From positions 59,314 through 123,313 of the forward strand of contig NZ_BCXI01000029.1 of the NCBI RefSeq assembly GCF_001895025.1: a stretch of 64,000 bases of DNA, given 5' to 3'. This document shows, one piece after another, positions 37,130 through 45,342 of this stretch (within the stretch, counting starts at the first letter, position 1; the number at the start of each line of letters is the position of its first letter). The notes beneath the pieces are model-generated. The model was not told where the DNA came from. It saw only the letters and a list, made by a program, of their open reading frames with translations, and ran no database searches. The DNA is from Rhodococcus zopfii NBRC 100606 = JCM 9919 (lineage in GTDB: Bacteria > Actinomycetota > Actinomycetes > Mycobacteriales > Mycobacteriaceae). Both the position numbers and the translations under genes were made by a program.

Positions 37130-38580
37130 GACCCCGCCCGGACGGACTCCGGGGTCGTCACCGGTTCGATACGTGCGCGAGCAGCTCTGGGTAGGAACAC
37201 ACCGGCCAGGGTAGCCAACAGTGTCGCGGCACCGGCGACCCCGAACATCGCGACGAACGCACCGTGTCCGGGGAAGGTGTGCCCGGCGGCCTCGACGGTG
37301 ATTCCGGTCAGCAGTGCGGCGACCACGGCGCTCATGCTCGACGAGCCGACGGTGCGCAGCAGCGAGTTGAAGCCGTTGGCGGCGGCGGTCTCGTTCAGGG
37401 GAACCGCGTTCATGATGAGGATCGGCATGACGGCGAAGGCCAGCGCATTGCCGATGCTCACGAGGACGCTGCCCACGATGATGAGGACGACGGTGTCGTC
37501 GAAAGCCATGCGGAAGGCATAGGCCGACGTCATCAGGAGCGTCGACGCGACCAGGGTGGTGCGCGCACCGAAACGTTCGGTGATCCGCGCCGAGAGCGGG
37601 GAGATGATCATCATGGCCATGCCGCCGGGCACCATGCACAGGCCCGCGGTCGCGGCGCTGAGCCCGAATCCGAACCCCGTGATCTCGGGCAGCTGCAGCT
37701 GCTGGGTGGTCGCGAGAGTGTTGGCGTACGCGGCGAACGAGACGAACAGACCCGCGATGTTCGTCAGCAGAACAGGGCGGCGCACCGAGACGCGCAGGTC
37801 GACCATCGGCGCCTTCGCACGGAGCTCGTAGGGCACCCACACGGCGAGGACGAGAACGGCCGCGCCCAGGCTCAGCAGGATCCGTGGGCTGGTCCAACCC
37901 CAGGCCGGCCCTTTCGAGATGCCGAGCAGCAACGCGACCAGCGCGAGGGCGAGCAGCACCGCGCCGAGGACGTCGAATCGGCCGGAGGTACCCGAGACAC
38001 CGGCCGGAACGAGGATCAGAATGCCGGTGAGCAGCAACGCGCCTGCGGCCGCGGACACCCAGAACACCGAGCTCCAGCCGAAGTGGTCGAACAGTACACC
38101 CGCGGCCGGAAGACCGAGCGCACCGCCGATACCCATCGTCGCGCTGACCATCGCGACGCCGGACGCGACCTTCTCCCGCGGCAGCACATCGCGCAGCACA
38201 GCCATCGCGATCGGGATCAGCGCGGAGGAAAACCCCTGAAAGGCACGGCCGACGAGGACCGCGACGTAGGTGCCTCCGACCGCCGCGATCAGGGAACCGA
38301 GCACCATCATCGCCAGCGACAGGATCATCATCCGGCGTTTGCCGTACATGTCGGCCGTCCGCGAGACGACGGGTGTCGCGACCGCCCCGGTCAGCAGGGT
38401 GATCGTCACGAGCCAGGTCGCGTCGCCGTCGCTGACGCCGAGGACGCCGGGCAGGTTCGGCAGCAGCGGGACCACGAGGGTCGTCTGCAGAGCGACGACG
38501 AGCCCCGCCAGGCTCAGCAGCGCGGTGACGGCGGTACCCGATTTCGGGTTCTGGGGAGGTTGGATCACTGGGTTCTCCAT
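37126..38580 (-). CDS. MFS transporter, 14-TM drug:H+ antiporter (DHA2) type
   Basis: 484 residues with about 14 hydrophobic segments. Family motifs are visible: motif A in SRTADMYGKRRMMILSLAMM, the arginine-bearing LVGRAFQGFSSALIPIAMAV, and motif C-like GIGGALGLPAAGVLFDHFGW. DHA2 proteins expel drugs or lipophilic molecules with proton exchange. The start ATG 38580 abuts a palindromic operator, and the TetR gene follows with a 4-base overlap, so expression is probably repressed until an inducer appears. Confidence 0.87.
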   Translation of the reverse strand: MENPVIQPPQNPKSGTAVTALLSLAGLVVALQTTLVVPLLPNLPGVLGVSDGDATWLVTITLLTGAVATPVVSRTADMYGKRRMMILSLAMMVLGSLIAAVGGTYVAVLVGRAFQGFSSALIPIAMAVLRDVLPREKVASGVAMVSATMGIGGALGLPAAGVLFDHFGWSSVFWVSAAAGALLLTGILILVPAGVSGTSGRFDVLGAVLLALALVALLLGISKGPAWGWTSPRILLSLGAAVLVLAVWVPYELRAKAPMVDLRVSVRRPVLLTNIAGLFVSFAAYANTLATTQQLQLPEITGFGFGLSAATAGLCMVPGGMAMMIISPLSARITERFGARTTLVASTLLMTSAYAFRMAFDDTVVLIIVGSVLVSIGNALAFAVMPILIMNAVPLNETAAANGFNSLLRTVGSSSMSAVVAALLTGITVEAAGHTFPGHGAFVAMFGVAGAATLLATLAGVFLPRAARARIEPVTTPESVRAGS

Positions 38581-38621
38581 CGTTCACACAGGGGTGAACG
38601 ATGTTCACCCCTGCGCGTCAA
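38581..38621 (-). promoter_or_regulatory. TetR-type operator and -35 in front of the MFS gene
   Basis: Perfect 11-base arms CAGGGGTGAAC (38589-38599) and GTTCACCCCTG (38603-38613) around GAT. A second overlapping inverted pair is CGTTCAC (38581-38587) with GTGAACG (38594-38600). TTGACG on the minus strand (38621-38616) just upstream could be the -35. The palindrome ends next to the transporter start codon. Confidence 0.65.
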
Positions 38622-38685
38622 GGGCGCTCACCGCATCCGGGGCCATCGCCGCAGCAAGCGCCACTCTCCGCCAAAGAGAATGTGA

Positions 38686-38715
38686 TTGACATCTCATTCG
38701 AGACGATGCTAGACA
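38686..38715 (+). promoter_or_regulatory. Putative promoter of the molybdenum hydroxylase gene
   Basis: TTGACA (38686-38691), 18 bases, then TAGACA (38710-38715). It points to the truncated gene starting at 38789, and lies about 70 bases from the TetR-type operator on the other side. Confidence 0.45.
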
Positions 38716-38788
38716 GATGCTCAGCACACATGATGTCCACCGGGTGCGGCGTCCTTCTCCGTGTTCCGTGCGAAGTCCGAGGTGACGA

Positions 38789-40160
38789 GTGAGCGTGACC
38801 CCCGCAGTTCCTTCCTGCTACGTCGGCATCCGGGTTCCGCGCATCGAGGACCCGCGGCTGCTCACAGGCGCGGGTCTGTTCGTCGACGACGTCACGCGAC
38901 CGGGCATGTTCCACGCGTGCTTCGTCCGCAGCCCGATCCCTCGCGGCAGAATCCTCTCCATCGACACCAGCGCGGCCGAGGCACTCGACGGCGTGCACGC
39001 GGTGTTCGTCGCATCCGATCTCAATCCGCGCGTCCGCGAGCAGAAGTACGCACTCGACGGGCCGTTCATGCCGAGCCTGAACTGGCCGCCGCTCGCCGAC
39101 GACGAGGTCCGGTTCGTCGGCGACCCGGTCGCGTTGGTCATCGCCCGCGACCGCTACATCGCCGAGGACGCCGCCGAACTCGTCGTGGTCGACTACGACC
39201 CGCTGAGCCCTGTCGTCGATTACGTCACCGCCGACACGAACGAGGAACTCGTGCACGCACAGTTCCCCGGCAACCACGCCGGCGGCATGGCGATCCCGCC
39301 GTCCGACGAGCTGCTGCGTATCTTCGACGAGGCCCCGCACGTCGTGAGCCGGACCGTCCACCAGCAGGCCTACATCGCGGTGCCGATGGAGACGCGCGGC
39401 CTGGTCGCCGAGTGGGCGAAGTCGACCGGGGAAATGACGATCTGGGCGTCGACCCAGTCGCCGCACGAGGTCCGCGGGTTCTGCGCGAAACTGCTCGGCA
39501 TCGACGAACACCGGGTGCGCGTGCTGATGCGCGACACCGGCGGCGGCTTCGGCCAGAAGGTCGTGCCGCAGCGCGAGGACATCTGCGTCATGCTCGCGGC
39601 GACGATGCTGCCGTTCGCGGTCAAGTGGATCGAGGACCGGCAGGAACACATGATGTCCGCCGGCATGGCGCGGGAGGAACACGGCGAGGCCCGCATGGCG
39701 TTCGACGCGGACGGCAGGATCCTCGCGGCCACCCTCGACCACGTGCAGAACGTCGGTGCCTATCCGGTGCCGTCCCCGGTGACGGCGGCGTCCGCGGTCG
39801 GCATGCTCTTCCCCGGCCCATACCGCATCCCCGCCGCGACGTTCAGCCTGAAGCTGCACTACACCAACACCGTCGGGCGCGTCGCCTACCGCGGCCCCTG
39901 GCAGTACGAGTCGATGGCACGAGAAGTGCTGTTGGACAGCGCGGCCCGTCGTATCGGGCTCGACCCGGTCGAGCTGCGTCGCCGGAACATGTACAGCAGC
40001 GACGAGTTCCCGGTCGCGGCACCGACCGGCATGCCGTTCAGCGACGTCACCCCGCGCGAGACGTTCGAGCAGGCACTGTCGATGCTCGGCTACGACGCGT
40101 TTCGCCGCGAACAGGAGAAGGCCCGCGCCGAGGGCCGCTTCATGACCGTGTGGGGTCGCG
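38789..40160 (+). pseudogene. Truncated molybdopterin-binding large subunit of a xanthine dehydrogenase/aldehyde oxidase-type enzyme
   Basis: About 450 family-like residues from GTG 38789. They include GIRVPRIEDPRLLTGAGLFV, the RFVGDPVALVIARDRYIAED segment, TGGGFGQKVVPQREDI and the YRGPWQYESMAREVLLDSAA motif that contacts the molybdenum cofactor. Intact family members run to about 770-800 residues. After AEGRFMTVWGRG (near 40160) the frame stays open to 40768, but the sequence becomes arginine/serine-rich without family character. The last third, including the usual glutamate-bearing C-terminal region, is missing. No FAD (CoxM-like) or 2Fe-2S (CoxS-like) subunit genes are nearby. The gene is probably inactive, broken at a recombination junction. 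Confidence 0.8.
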
Positions 40161-40330
40161 GCGCCTCTTGCGTTGGTCGACGAGGATCGTCGAGTCGGCG
40201 CGGTGCCAGTGGACGCCGTCGTACTCGATCACCACCGTCCGGCCCTGATGGTCAAGGTCGATGTCCGTCATCGAGGAGTGGCGTAAGGCGAACGCATCGT
40301 TGGCAGTCCACGAACTCCAAGGCCCTGTCT
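40140..40330 (-). pseudogene. Fragment of an endonuclease-like (VSR/treble-clef) protein
   Basis: On the minus strand an open stretch reads through MTDIDLDHQGRTVVIEYDG and VHWHRADSTILVDQRK, with in-frame coding-like sequence upstream of the ATG at 40271. The V-IEYDG-HWH pattern resembles VSR-like endonuclease domains of small actinobacterial hypothetical proteins. It stops at 40140 after running into the truncated hydroxylase gene, so it has lost its C-terminus. The two fragments meet near 40160, which marks a junction of unrelated sequences. Confidence 0.5.
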
Positions 40331-40409
40331 GCCATGTGGTCCCGGCCTACTTCACCGCACTGGACCCCACCCCCTCCTCGCACGGGATGGACGCGTGTCG
40401 CGTGCGCGG

Positions 40410-40625
40410 TCAGTGCGCCTCGAACGACAACAGAACCGAGGCATGCAGTCTCCCGTCGAGAACCACGACGGAGTGCGAGATCGACACAAGAGTGTGTCCC
40501 TCGGTCTGGTTTGCCATCGTCACCGCCGTCTCAACATGATTGGCGAGATCGGCGTGCAGAGCGTCCAGATCGTCGTAGGGACCGAGCGCGATCGTGGAGA
40601 GCTCGTAATTTCGCTGCGTGTCCAT
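40410..40625 (-). CDS. Small hypothetical protein (71 residues)
   Basis: ATG at 40625. The protein has a plausible soluble pattern: YELSTIALGPYDDLDALHAD, then LANHVETAVTMANQTEGHTL, then two strands SISHSVVVLDG and HASVLLSFEA. Composition is balanced, unlike the arginine/proline-rich spurious frames around it. I recognise no family. It sits alone in the relic region between the truncated hydroxylase gene and the IS3 remnant, so it may be a passenger or survivor. No clear ribosome site. Confidence 0.5.
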   Translation of the reverse strand: MDTQRNYELSTIALGPYDDLDALHADLANHVETAVTMANQTEGHTLVSISHSVVVLDGRLHASVLLSFEAH

Positions 40626-41174
40626 GGCCTGACCGTAGTGCCGCGCCGCCCGTCGACATCCCCGTTCGTCACGGGTGCACCATCAGCCCATCCACCCGGC
40701 AGACGACCACCCCTTACCCCGCCGCGCGCAGCATGTCACCGCTACAGCACGGCTACCTGCATCGATGACACGTCCCCGACGGTCGCCATACGTCGAGTGT
40801 GCGCCGGAGCCGGCGGACCGAGGACCAGCGCAGCCGCCCGGCGCGCAACCCTCGTACTTGCGGCCCCGAGCCCGGATGATCTCACGCGGCACCGGCGAGG
40901 GCGTGCACATCGACCGAGGTCGCGGCCGGATTCGATCCGGGCACCGAGAGTTGCTTCCGGTTCGTCCGCACTCCGTACATCCCCGCTTCTCGATCCACCG
41001 GCTCGGGGCAGGCGAACCGTCTGCACCCCGCCCTGTCCGATGCAGTGTGACCAGACCGACCTGCCGAGCCGGTGACGGATGGATACCCGGTCCGCACCAC
41101 CCACCGACAGGCCCTTCTCGATGCTCATCCGCCCCGTGGACCACCGCCAAGCGCTCGTTACGATGACCGGCTCT
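40626..41174. other. Stretch without a recognisable gene
   Basis: Long open frames here encode only arginine-, proline- and serine-rich sequence with no family resemblance on either strand. I see no structural RNA or clear promoter. It is probably degenerate DNA from the rearrangement that also broke the hydroxylase gene. Confidence 0.6.
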
Positions 41175-41350
41175 TGACCGATTGGCCACATGCGATGTCT
41201 GCCGAGTCCTGAGCCGGGCCGGCATGCAGATCGCCTCGTCGACGTACTAGGCAGCCAAGTCCGGCCAACCGTCGGCGAGAACCGCCCGCGATATGGAACC
41301 CGTCGACCAGATCCACCGGGTCCACGCCGACAATTGCGGCGTCATGGCGC
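41175..41350 (+). pseudogene. IS3-family transposase (orfB) relic
   Basis: Read in one plus frame, the segment gives CDVCRVLSRAGMQIASSTY, a stop at 41248-41250, then AAKSGQPSARTARD and QIHRVHADNCGV. This mirrors the N-terminal region of IS3 OrfB proteins (ICRVL..., IAPSTYYA, PPSARA-RD, EI-RVH-ENYGVYG). An in-frame stop and the loss of everything downstream show it is dead. It sits at the left border of the catabolic-looking cluster. Confidence 0.6.
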
Positions 41351-41429
41351 TCATCATCCAGTCATCCAGCATCGCAGTGCACATGCAGTTGGCCCGGCGT
41401 CACGACCCCCCACCGCCGACGAACCGACC

Positions 41430-41477
41430 GACCGGCCGACCGGCCGACCGGCCGACCGGCCGACCGGCCGACCGAGG
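41430..41477. repeat. Tandem repeat of GACCGGCC
   Basis: Five perfect copies of the eight-base unit GACCGGCC (41430-41469) plus a degenerate sixth. It is flanked by a partial GACC unit upstream and by GACCGAGG downstream. It lies just after the IS3 relic, in non-coding sequence. Confidence 0.85.
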
Positions 41478-41699
41478 AAGCGTTGCACCACAAGGTATGT
41501 CGCACCTCGGAGTCACCCGACCGTGTCGGGCGTCGCTGCAGCGCTACCGACAGGGGTCGCGGTCGCAAACATCAATCCGAACCCACTCAGGCCGGCACGC
41601 CGGGATCAAGAAAGATCGAGGTTGGACAGAACAAGGCGTCCCTCTGTTCTCAGCGCGGTGTTCGCCGCAATTGAAAGCATGGAACCCCGATCGAAGTGA

Positions 41700-42470
41700 C
41701 TACTGTGCGGTGTAGCCGCCGTCGACAACGAGTTCCGCCCCTGTGACGAACGAAGATTCATCCGAGGCGAGGTAGAGGATCGCGTAGGCGATGTCTGCGG
41801 CGGTCCCTAGTCTGCCGATCGGATGTTTCGCGGTCAGAGCCGCCCGCCCTTCCTCGATGTCGCCGCCTTCCGATGCAACCGCCTGGACCATGGGTGTCCA
41901 GATGTAGCCGGGATGGACGGAGTTGACGCGAATTCCGTAGCCGGCGTTGGCGCAGTGCAAGGCACTGGACTTGGTGAAGATCCGCACGCCTCCCTTGCTG
42001 GCATTGTATGCGGGGAGCGAAGGATCACCGATGATTCCTTCGATAGATGAGAGGTTGATAATCGAACCTCCGCCGGTCGACTTCATCGCCGATATCGCTG
42101 CCTTGGTGCCGAGGAAGACACCATCTAGATTGATCGCTTGCAGCCAACGCCAACGTTCAAGGGTCTCCTCCTCAACATTCGACGTCGAAGCAACACCGGC
42201 ATTGTTGACTAGGATGTCAAGGCGTCCATAGATTTCGACAGTTCTGTCAACGACATCGATCCACGACTGTTCGTCGGCTACGTCGTGTTTCAAGAACCAC
42301 ACACGCTTGCCTGCGCTGTCGAGACCAACAGCAGTAGATGCGCCTGCGGACGCGTCGATGTCGGTGAGTACCACCTGGGCACCCTCGCTAAGGAGGAGGC
42401 GTGCGGTGGCCTCGCCGATTCCTTTGGCACCTCCGGTGATCAGTGCGATCTTGCCTTCAACTCTTCCCAT
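41700..42470 (-). CDS. Short-chain dehydrogenase/reductase
   Basis: 256 residues of the classical SDR family. The cofactor motif is ALITGGAKGIGEATARLLLS, the acidic residue in VVLTDIDASAGAS favours NAD(H), and NNAGV is present. The catalytic Ser-Tyr-Lys lies in SIINLSSIEGIIGDPSLPAYNASKGG, and the C-terminal PIGRLGTAADIAYAILYLAS ends in VVDGGYTAQ. Similar enzymes oxidise steroid or cyclic alcohols. ATG 42470 has GGAG six bases upstream; the ATG one codon before is too close. It is the last gene of the catabolic-looking cluster, 111 bases after the PucR-type regulator and with its own upstream box (42493-42509). Confidence 0.85.
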   Translation of the reverse strand: MGRVEGKIALITGGAKGIGEATARLLLSEGAQVVLTDIDASAGASTAVGLDSAGKRVWFLKHDVADEQSWIDVVDRTVEIYGRLDILVNNAGVASTSNVEEETLERWRWLQAINLDGVFLGTKAAISAMKSTGGGSIINLSSIEGIIGDPSLPAYNASKGGVRIFTKSSALHCANAGYGIRVNSVHPGYIWTPMVQAVASEGGDIEEGRAALTAKHPIGRLGTAADIAYAILYLASDESSFVTGAELVVDGGYTAQ

Positions 42471-42492
42471 CATTTTCTCCTCTGACGATTCT

Positions 42493-42509
42493 GTTGGATG
42501 GACAATTCA
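42493..42509 (-). promoter_or_regulatory. Recurrent box GTTGGATG-N4-ATTCA upstream of the SDR gene
   Basis: Plus-strand GTTGGATG at 42493-42500, four bases, ATTCA at 42505-42509. The same 13 defined bases with the same spacing recur at 49386-49402 before the first gene of the cluster. A common regulator site is inferred. Confidence 0.4.
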
Positions 42510-42584
42510 GAGCCTTCGACTGCTGAATCGGAGCACGTTCGTAGTGCCACGATTCTGAACGGCTTAACCCAAATGTCGGGCAGG

Positions 42585-43883
42585 CTAGCTCGGTTCGAGC
42601 ACTCGGGAGCCGAGAAGGTGGCATAGTTCCAGCGCCACTGCAACAGTGATGCGGTCGGTTTCGATGCCGTGACCTACATGCGAGGGGATCTTTCCGAGAC
42701 GGTACTTGACCGTGTTTCTGTGTACGTTGAGTAGCTCCGCGGTCCGAACGTAATTATCGCCGGTCTGAAGGAAGATTCGACAGGTTTCGCGAAGTACAGC
42801 TGCAGCGTCGTCATCTTTGGCGAGCTGGCCGAGAACTTCTCCAACCCATGCCCTTGTGAGCTCGAGTTGTCCGACGACAAGCGAGGCGACACGGACACCT
42901 TGGTCGTCGTAGCAGGTGATCATGCGCTCGGCTTCACTAGCAGCGGCCATCGCCACGGACTGTGCCTTCGCTGCCAACCTGTGAGACTTGACGAACCCGT
43001 CTGCATCCCGAGCCGGGACACCCACAGCCAGTCGGTACAGCCCGGCCTTATCCACCCGCGCGCGCAAGTCCAGCGTCCCTCGCGCGGTCGATCCCGCTGC
43101 AACCGGCATCCAGATCCAGGTAGTGGATTTGTCGATCATCTGTACCAGCGGACGTCCGACAGCGCCGCATGCACTTTCGAGTGTGCGAATGAAGTTGCGC
43201 GTGTCGTCGGGTGTCGGAGCGTCCACCACGGTGGGACGCACCCACAGGATCATCGCGAGGTGGTTGGCAGTGAGTCGGTAGCCCGTTCCTCGTTCGAACT
43301 TGCGTTGGTCGGTTCCTTCGTCTGTCAGCAGCGCTCGGATCAACGGGAGTCCGGAGGACAGCTGGGACCACCGATTCTGCTCCTCGGCGTGAATTCTGCC
43401 TACTTGGAGGGAGACCCAGTCGATGTAGCGGAAGAGATATGCGTTGATTCGCCGGAGAACCTCGTATTCGAGATCGGCGGGCACGTCCCCTCTGCGGACT
43501 TCGTCGAACGCGCTCTCGAGTAGATAGTTCTGCCCGATCGCATAGGCGCGAATGAGATGACTGGCAGGGATCGACCGTTGGGCGAGCGATCGCGCGTAGT
43601 CGACCGCGCCGCCTGGTGCCTCGATCTTCTCGATGGGGATCTCGTTTGCAAGCCCGTGGAAGAGAGTGGTGACGTTGCTACGGATGCTGCGTTTGAGCTG
43701 TTCGATCAGGGGTTGATCTCCACCGATGAGTTCGATCTCCGCTGCCAGTACCACCGCCATACCTGAGGTGATCTCGTCCTGCTTTGCGTAGAGATCCTGT
43801 CCGGCCTTGAGTACGTATCCACGGGCTCTGTCCGTGGCGCTCTCGCCGAGTTTGTGGGCAGCGAATTCATCGCCGATCGTCAT
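42585..43883 (-). CDS. PucR/CdaR-family transcriptional regulator
   Basis: 432 residues. The N-terminal ~170 residues are helical. A GGDEF-related middle domain holds LAMILWVRPTVVDAPTPDDT and RLAVGVPARDADGFVKSHRL. The C-terminal HTH_30 reads RIFLQTGDNYVRTAELLNVH then RNTVKYRLGKIPSH, the PucR signature. Such proteins activate catabolic operons on binding a pathway metabolite. It lies in the middle of the cluster, seven bases after the FAD oxidoreductase gene, so it is probably the local activator and may bind the repeated elements at 48774-48797 and 49419-49442. Confidence 0.85.
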   Translation of the reverse strand: MTIGDEFAAHKLGESATDRARGYVLKAGQDLYAKQDEITSGMAVVLAAEIELIGGDQPLIEQLKRSIRSNVTTLFHGLANEIPIEKIEAPGGAVDYARSLAQRSIPASHLIRAYAIGQNYLLESAFDEVRRGDVPADLEYEVLRRINAYLFRYIDWVSLQVGRIHAEEQNRWSQLSSGLPLIRALLTDEGTDQRKFERGTGYRLTANHLAMILWVRPTVVDAPTPDDTRNFIRTLESACGAVGRPLVQMIDKSTTWIWMPVAAGSTARGTLDLRARVDKAGLYRLAVGVPARDADGFVKSHRLAAKAQSVAMAAASEAERMITCYDDQGVRVASLVVGQLELTRAWVGEVLGQLAKDDDAAAVLRETCRIFLQTGDNYVRTAELLNVHRNTVKYRLGKIPSHVGHGIETDRITVAVALELCHLLGSRVLEPS

Positions 43884-43889
43884 CGGTGA

Positions 43890-45338
43890 TCACCAGTTCT
43901 TTGCCTGCAACGCCGCGCGGGCAGCATTGTAGCCACACATGCCGTGCACGCCTGCTCCGGGCGGGGTGGCAGATGAACACAAGTAGGTGCCGGGAACGCC
44001 GGTCCAATACGGATTCAACGAGAGCCTGGGCCGGCCGACGATTTGCCGTGCGGTGTTCGCACCGGCAGAGATGTCACCACCAACATAGTTCGCATTGTAG
44101 GACTGGAATTGCTGGACAGAGCGCGTATGGATGCCGACGATGCGCTCCCGGAACCCTGGCGCGAATCGTTCGATCTGGTTGACGACCAGGTCGGTGACAT
44201 CGTCAGGGTGGTTGTTGGGCACATGGGCGTACGCCCAGACCGGATGGATGTCTCCCACTGATCGCGAGGGGTCGGCGAGGAACTGCTGCCCGACCAACAC
44301 TATTGGACGGTCGGTCATCTGCCCACGCGCAACACTACCTTCGGCCTGGATCAGCTCCTTCATCGTGCCGCCCAGATGCAGGGTGCCGGCCCTGCGAGCC
44401 GCGTCGTTCGTCCACGGCACGACATCGGTGACGTCACCGGAGGAGCCCCGGACCGCGAAGTCGACCTTGAACGCCGCCGGCCCATACGCGTAGCGGCGAT
44501 ATGCCTTCGCGATTCGGGACGGCTGCCTCTCGCCGAGAATACGAGTCGCGGCGTTGGGGGCCACGTCAAGCATGACCAGATCTGCATCGGCGACTTCGGA
44601 GTAGTCACCAATGGTACGGCCGGTTTCCACTTTCCCACCGAGGGAGAGAAGAACCGAGGCCATCGCGTTGGTGATTGCTTGCGAGCCGCCCCGTGCCACG
44701 GGCCACCCGTGGGCATGCGCAGCGGCCGTCAACATCACTCCGACCGCGCTGGACATCGGCGCGGTGAGCGAACCGAACAGATGGGCCGCGACACCACCGA
44801 AGAGGGCTTGGGCCTGGGGAGTCCGTAGTCTGCTGGAAAGTACGGATGCCGGCAGCATCGCCTTGACGCCGAATCGCGCGAGCAGCAGAGGATGGGAGGG
44901 AACACGGACCAAAGGCTGGAATGTGTCGAGGACGAGGTCGTCGAAATGTTCTGAGGCATAACCAAACAGCCGTCGCCAAGACCCGCCGTCGATGCCGAGT
45001 CCTTCACACGTTCGGTCGAGGTCCCGCCAGAGAATCCCTGCGGAGCCGTCGTCGAGGGGGTGCACGAGGTCGATCTCGGGCCATGCCCAGTGCAACCCGT
45101 GTGAACCCAAGTCGAATTCGGCATCGAGTTCCCTGAGAAAGGGAGAGGCGAGAGCGGTGGGGTGAAACGCGGAGCAGTCGTCATGGAGCAATCCGTCCAC
45201 GATGTATTCGCTACTTCTGGTGCCGCCACCGATTCGGTCCGCGGCCTCCACAACACGAACATCGATCCCGTTCCTGGCCAGTTCGATCGCTGCCGCGAGC
45301 CCATTCGGGCCGCTGCCCACCACCACCGCTGTCGCCAT
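43890..45338 (-). CDS. Phytoene-desaturase-like FAD/NAD(P)-binding oxidoreductase
   Basis: 482 residues. The dinucleotide-binding motif VVVGSGPNGLAAAIELARNG is at residues 5-24, with VRVVEAADRIGGGTRSSEY next, where the acidic residue binds the FAD ribose. The C-terminus holds the second FAD contact in SSATPPGAGVHGMCGYNAAR. The class includes carotenoid desaturases and isomerases but also many actinobacterial proteins of unknown substrate. In this context a role in oxidising a lipophilic ring or isoprenoid compound is plausible but unproven. It begins five bases after the DUF3556 gene ends, so it is cotranscribed. Confidence 0.82.
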   Translation of the reverse strand: MATAVVVGSGPNGLAAAIELARNGIDVRVVEAADRIGGGTRSSEYIVDGLLHDDCSAFHPTALASPFLRELDAEFDLGSHGLHWAWPEIDLVHPLDDGSAGILWRDLDRTCEGLGIDGGSWRRLFGYASEHFDDLVLDTFQPLVRVPSHPLLLARFGVKAMLPASVLSSRLRTPQAQALFGGVAAHLFGSLTAPMSSAVGVMLTAAAHAHGWPVARGGSQAITNAMASVLLSLGGKVETGRTIGDYSEVADADLVMLDVAPNAATRILGERQPSRIAKAYRRYAYGPAAFKVDFAVRGSSGDVTDVVPWTNDAARRAGTLHLGGTMKELIQAEGSVARGQMTDRPIVLVGQQFLADPSRSVGDIHPVWAYAHVPNNHPDDVTDLVVNQIERFAPGFRERIVGIHTRSVQQFQSYNANYVGGDISAGANTARQIVGRPRLSLNPYWTGVPGTYLCSSATPPGAGVHGMCGYNAARAALQAKNW

Positions 45339-45342
45339 GTCT

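Noticed and set aside
40683..41225. 180-codon minus-strand open frame in the relic region
   Set aside because: Arginine/glycine/serine-rich with no strand-helix pattern or homology that I recognise, and it overlaps the IS3 relic on the other strand.
41421..41480. CRISPR-like array at the tandem repeats
   Set aside because: Units are eight bases and contiguous, with no spacers and no cas genes in the window.
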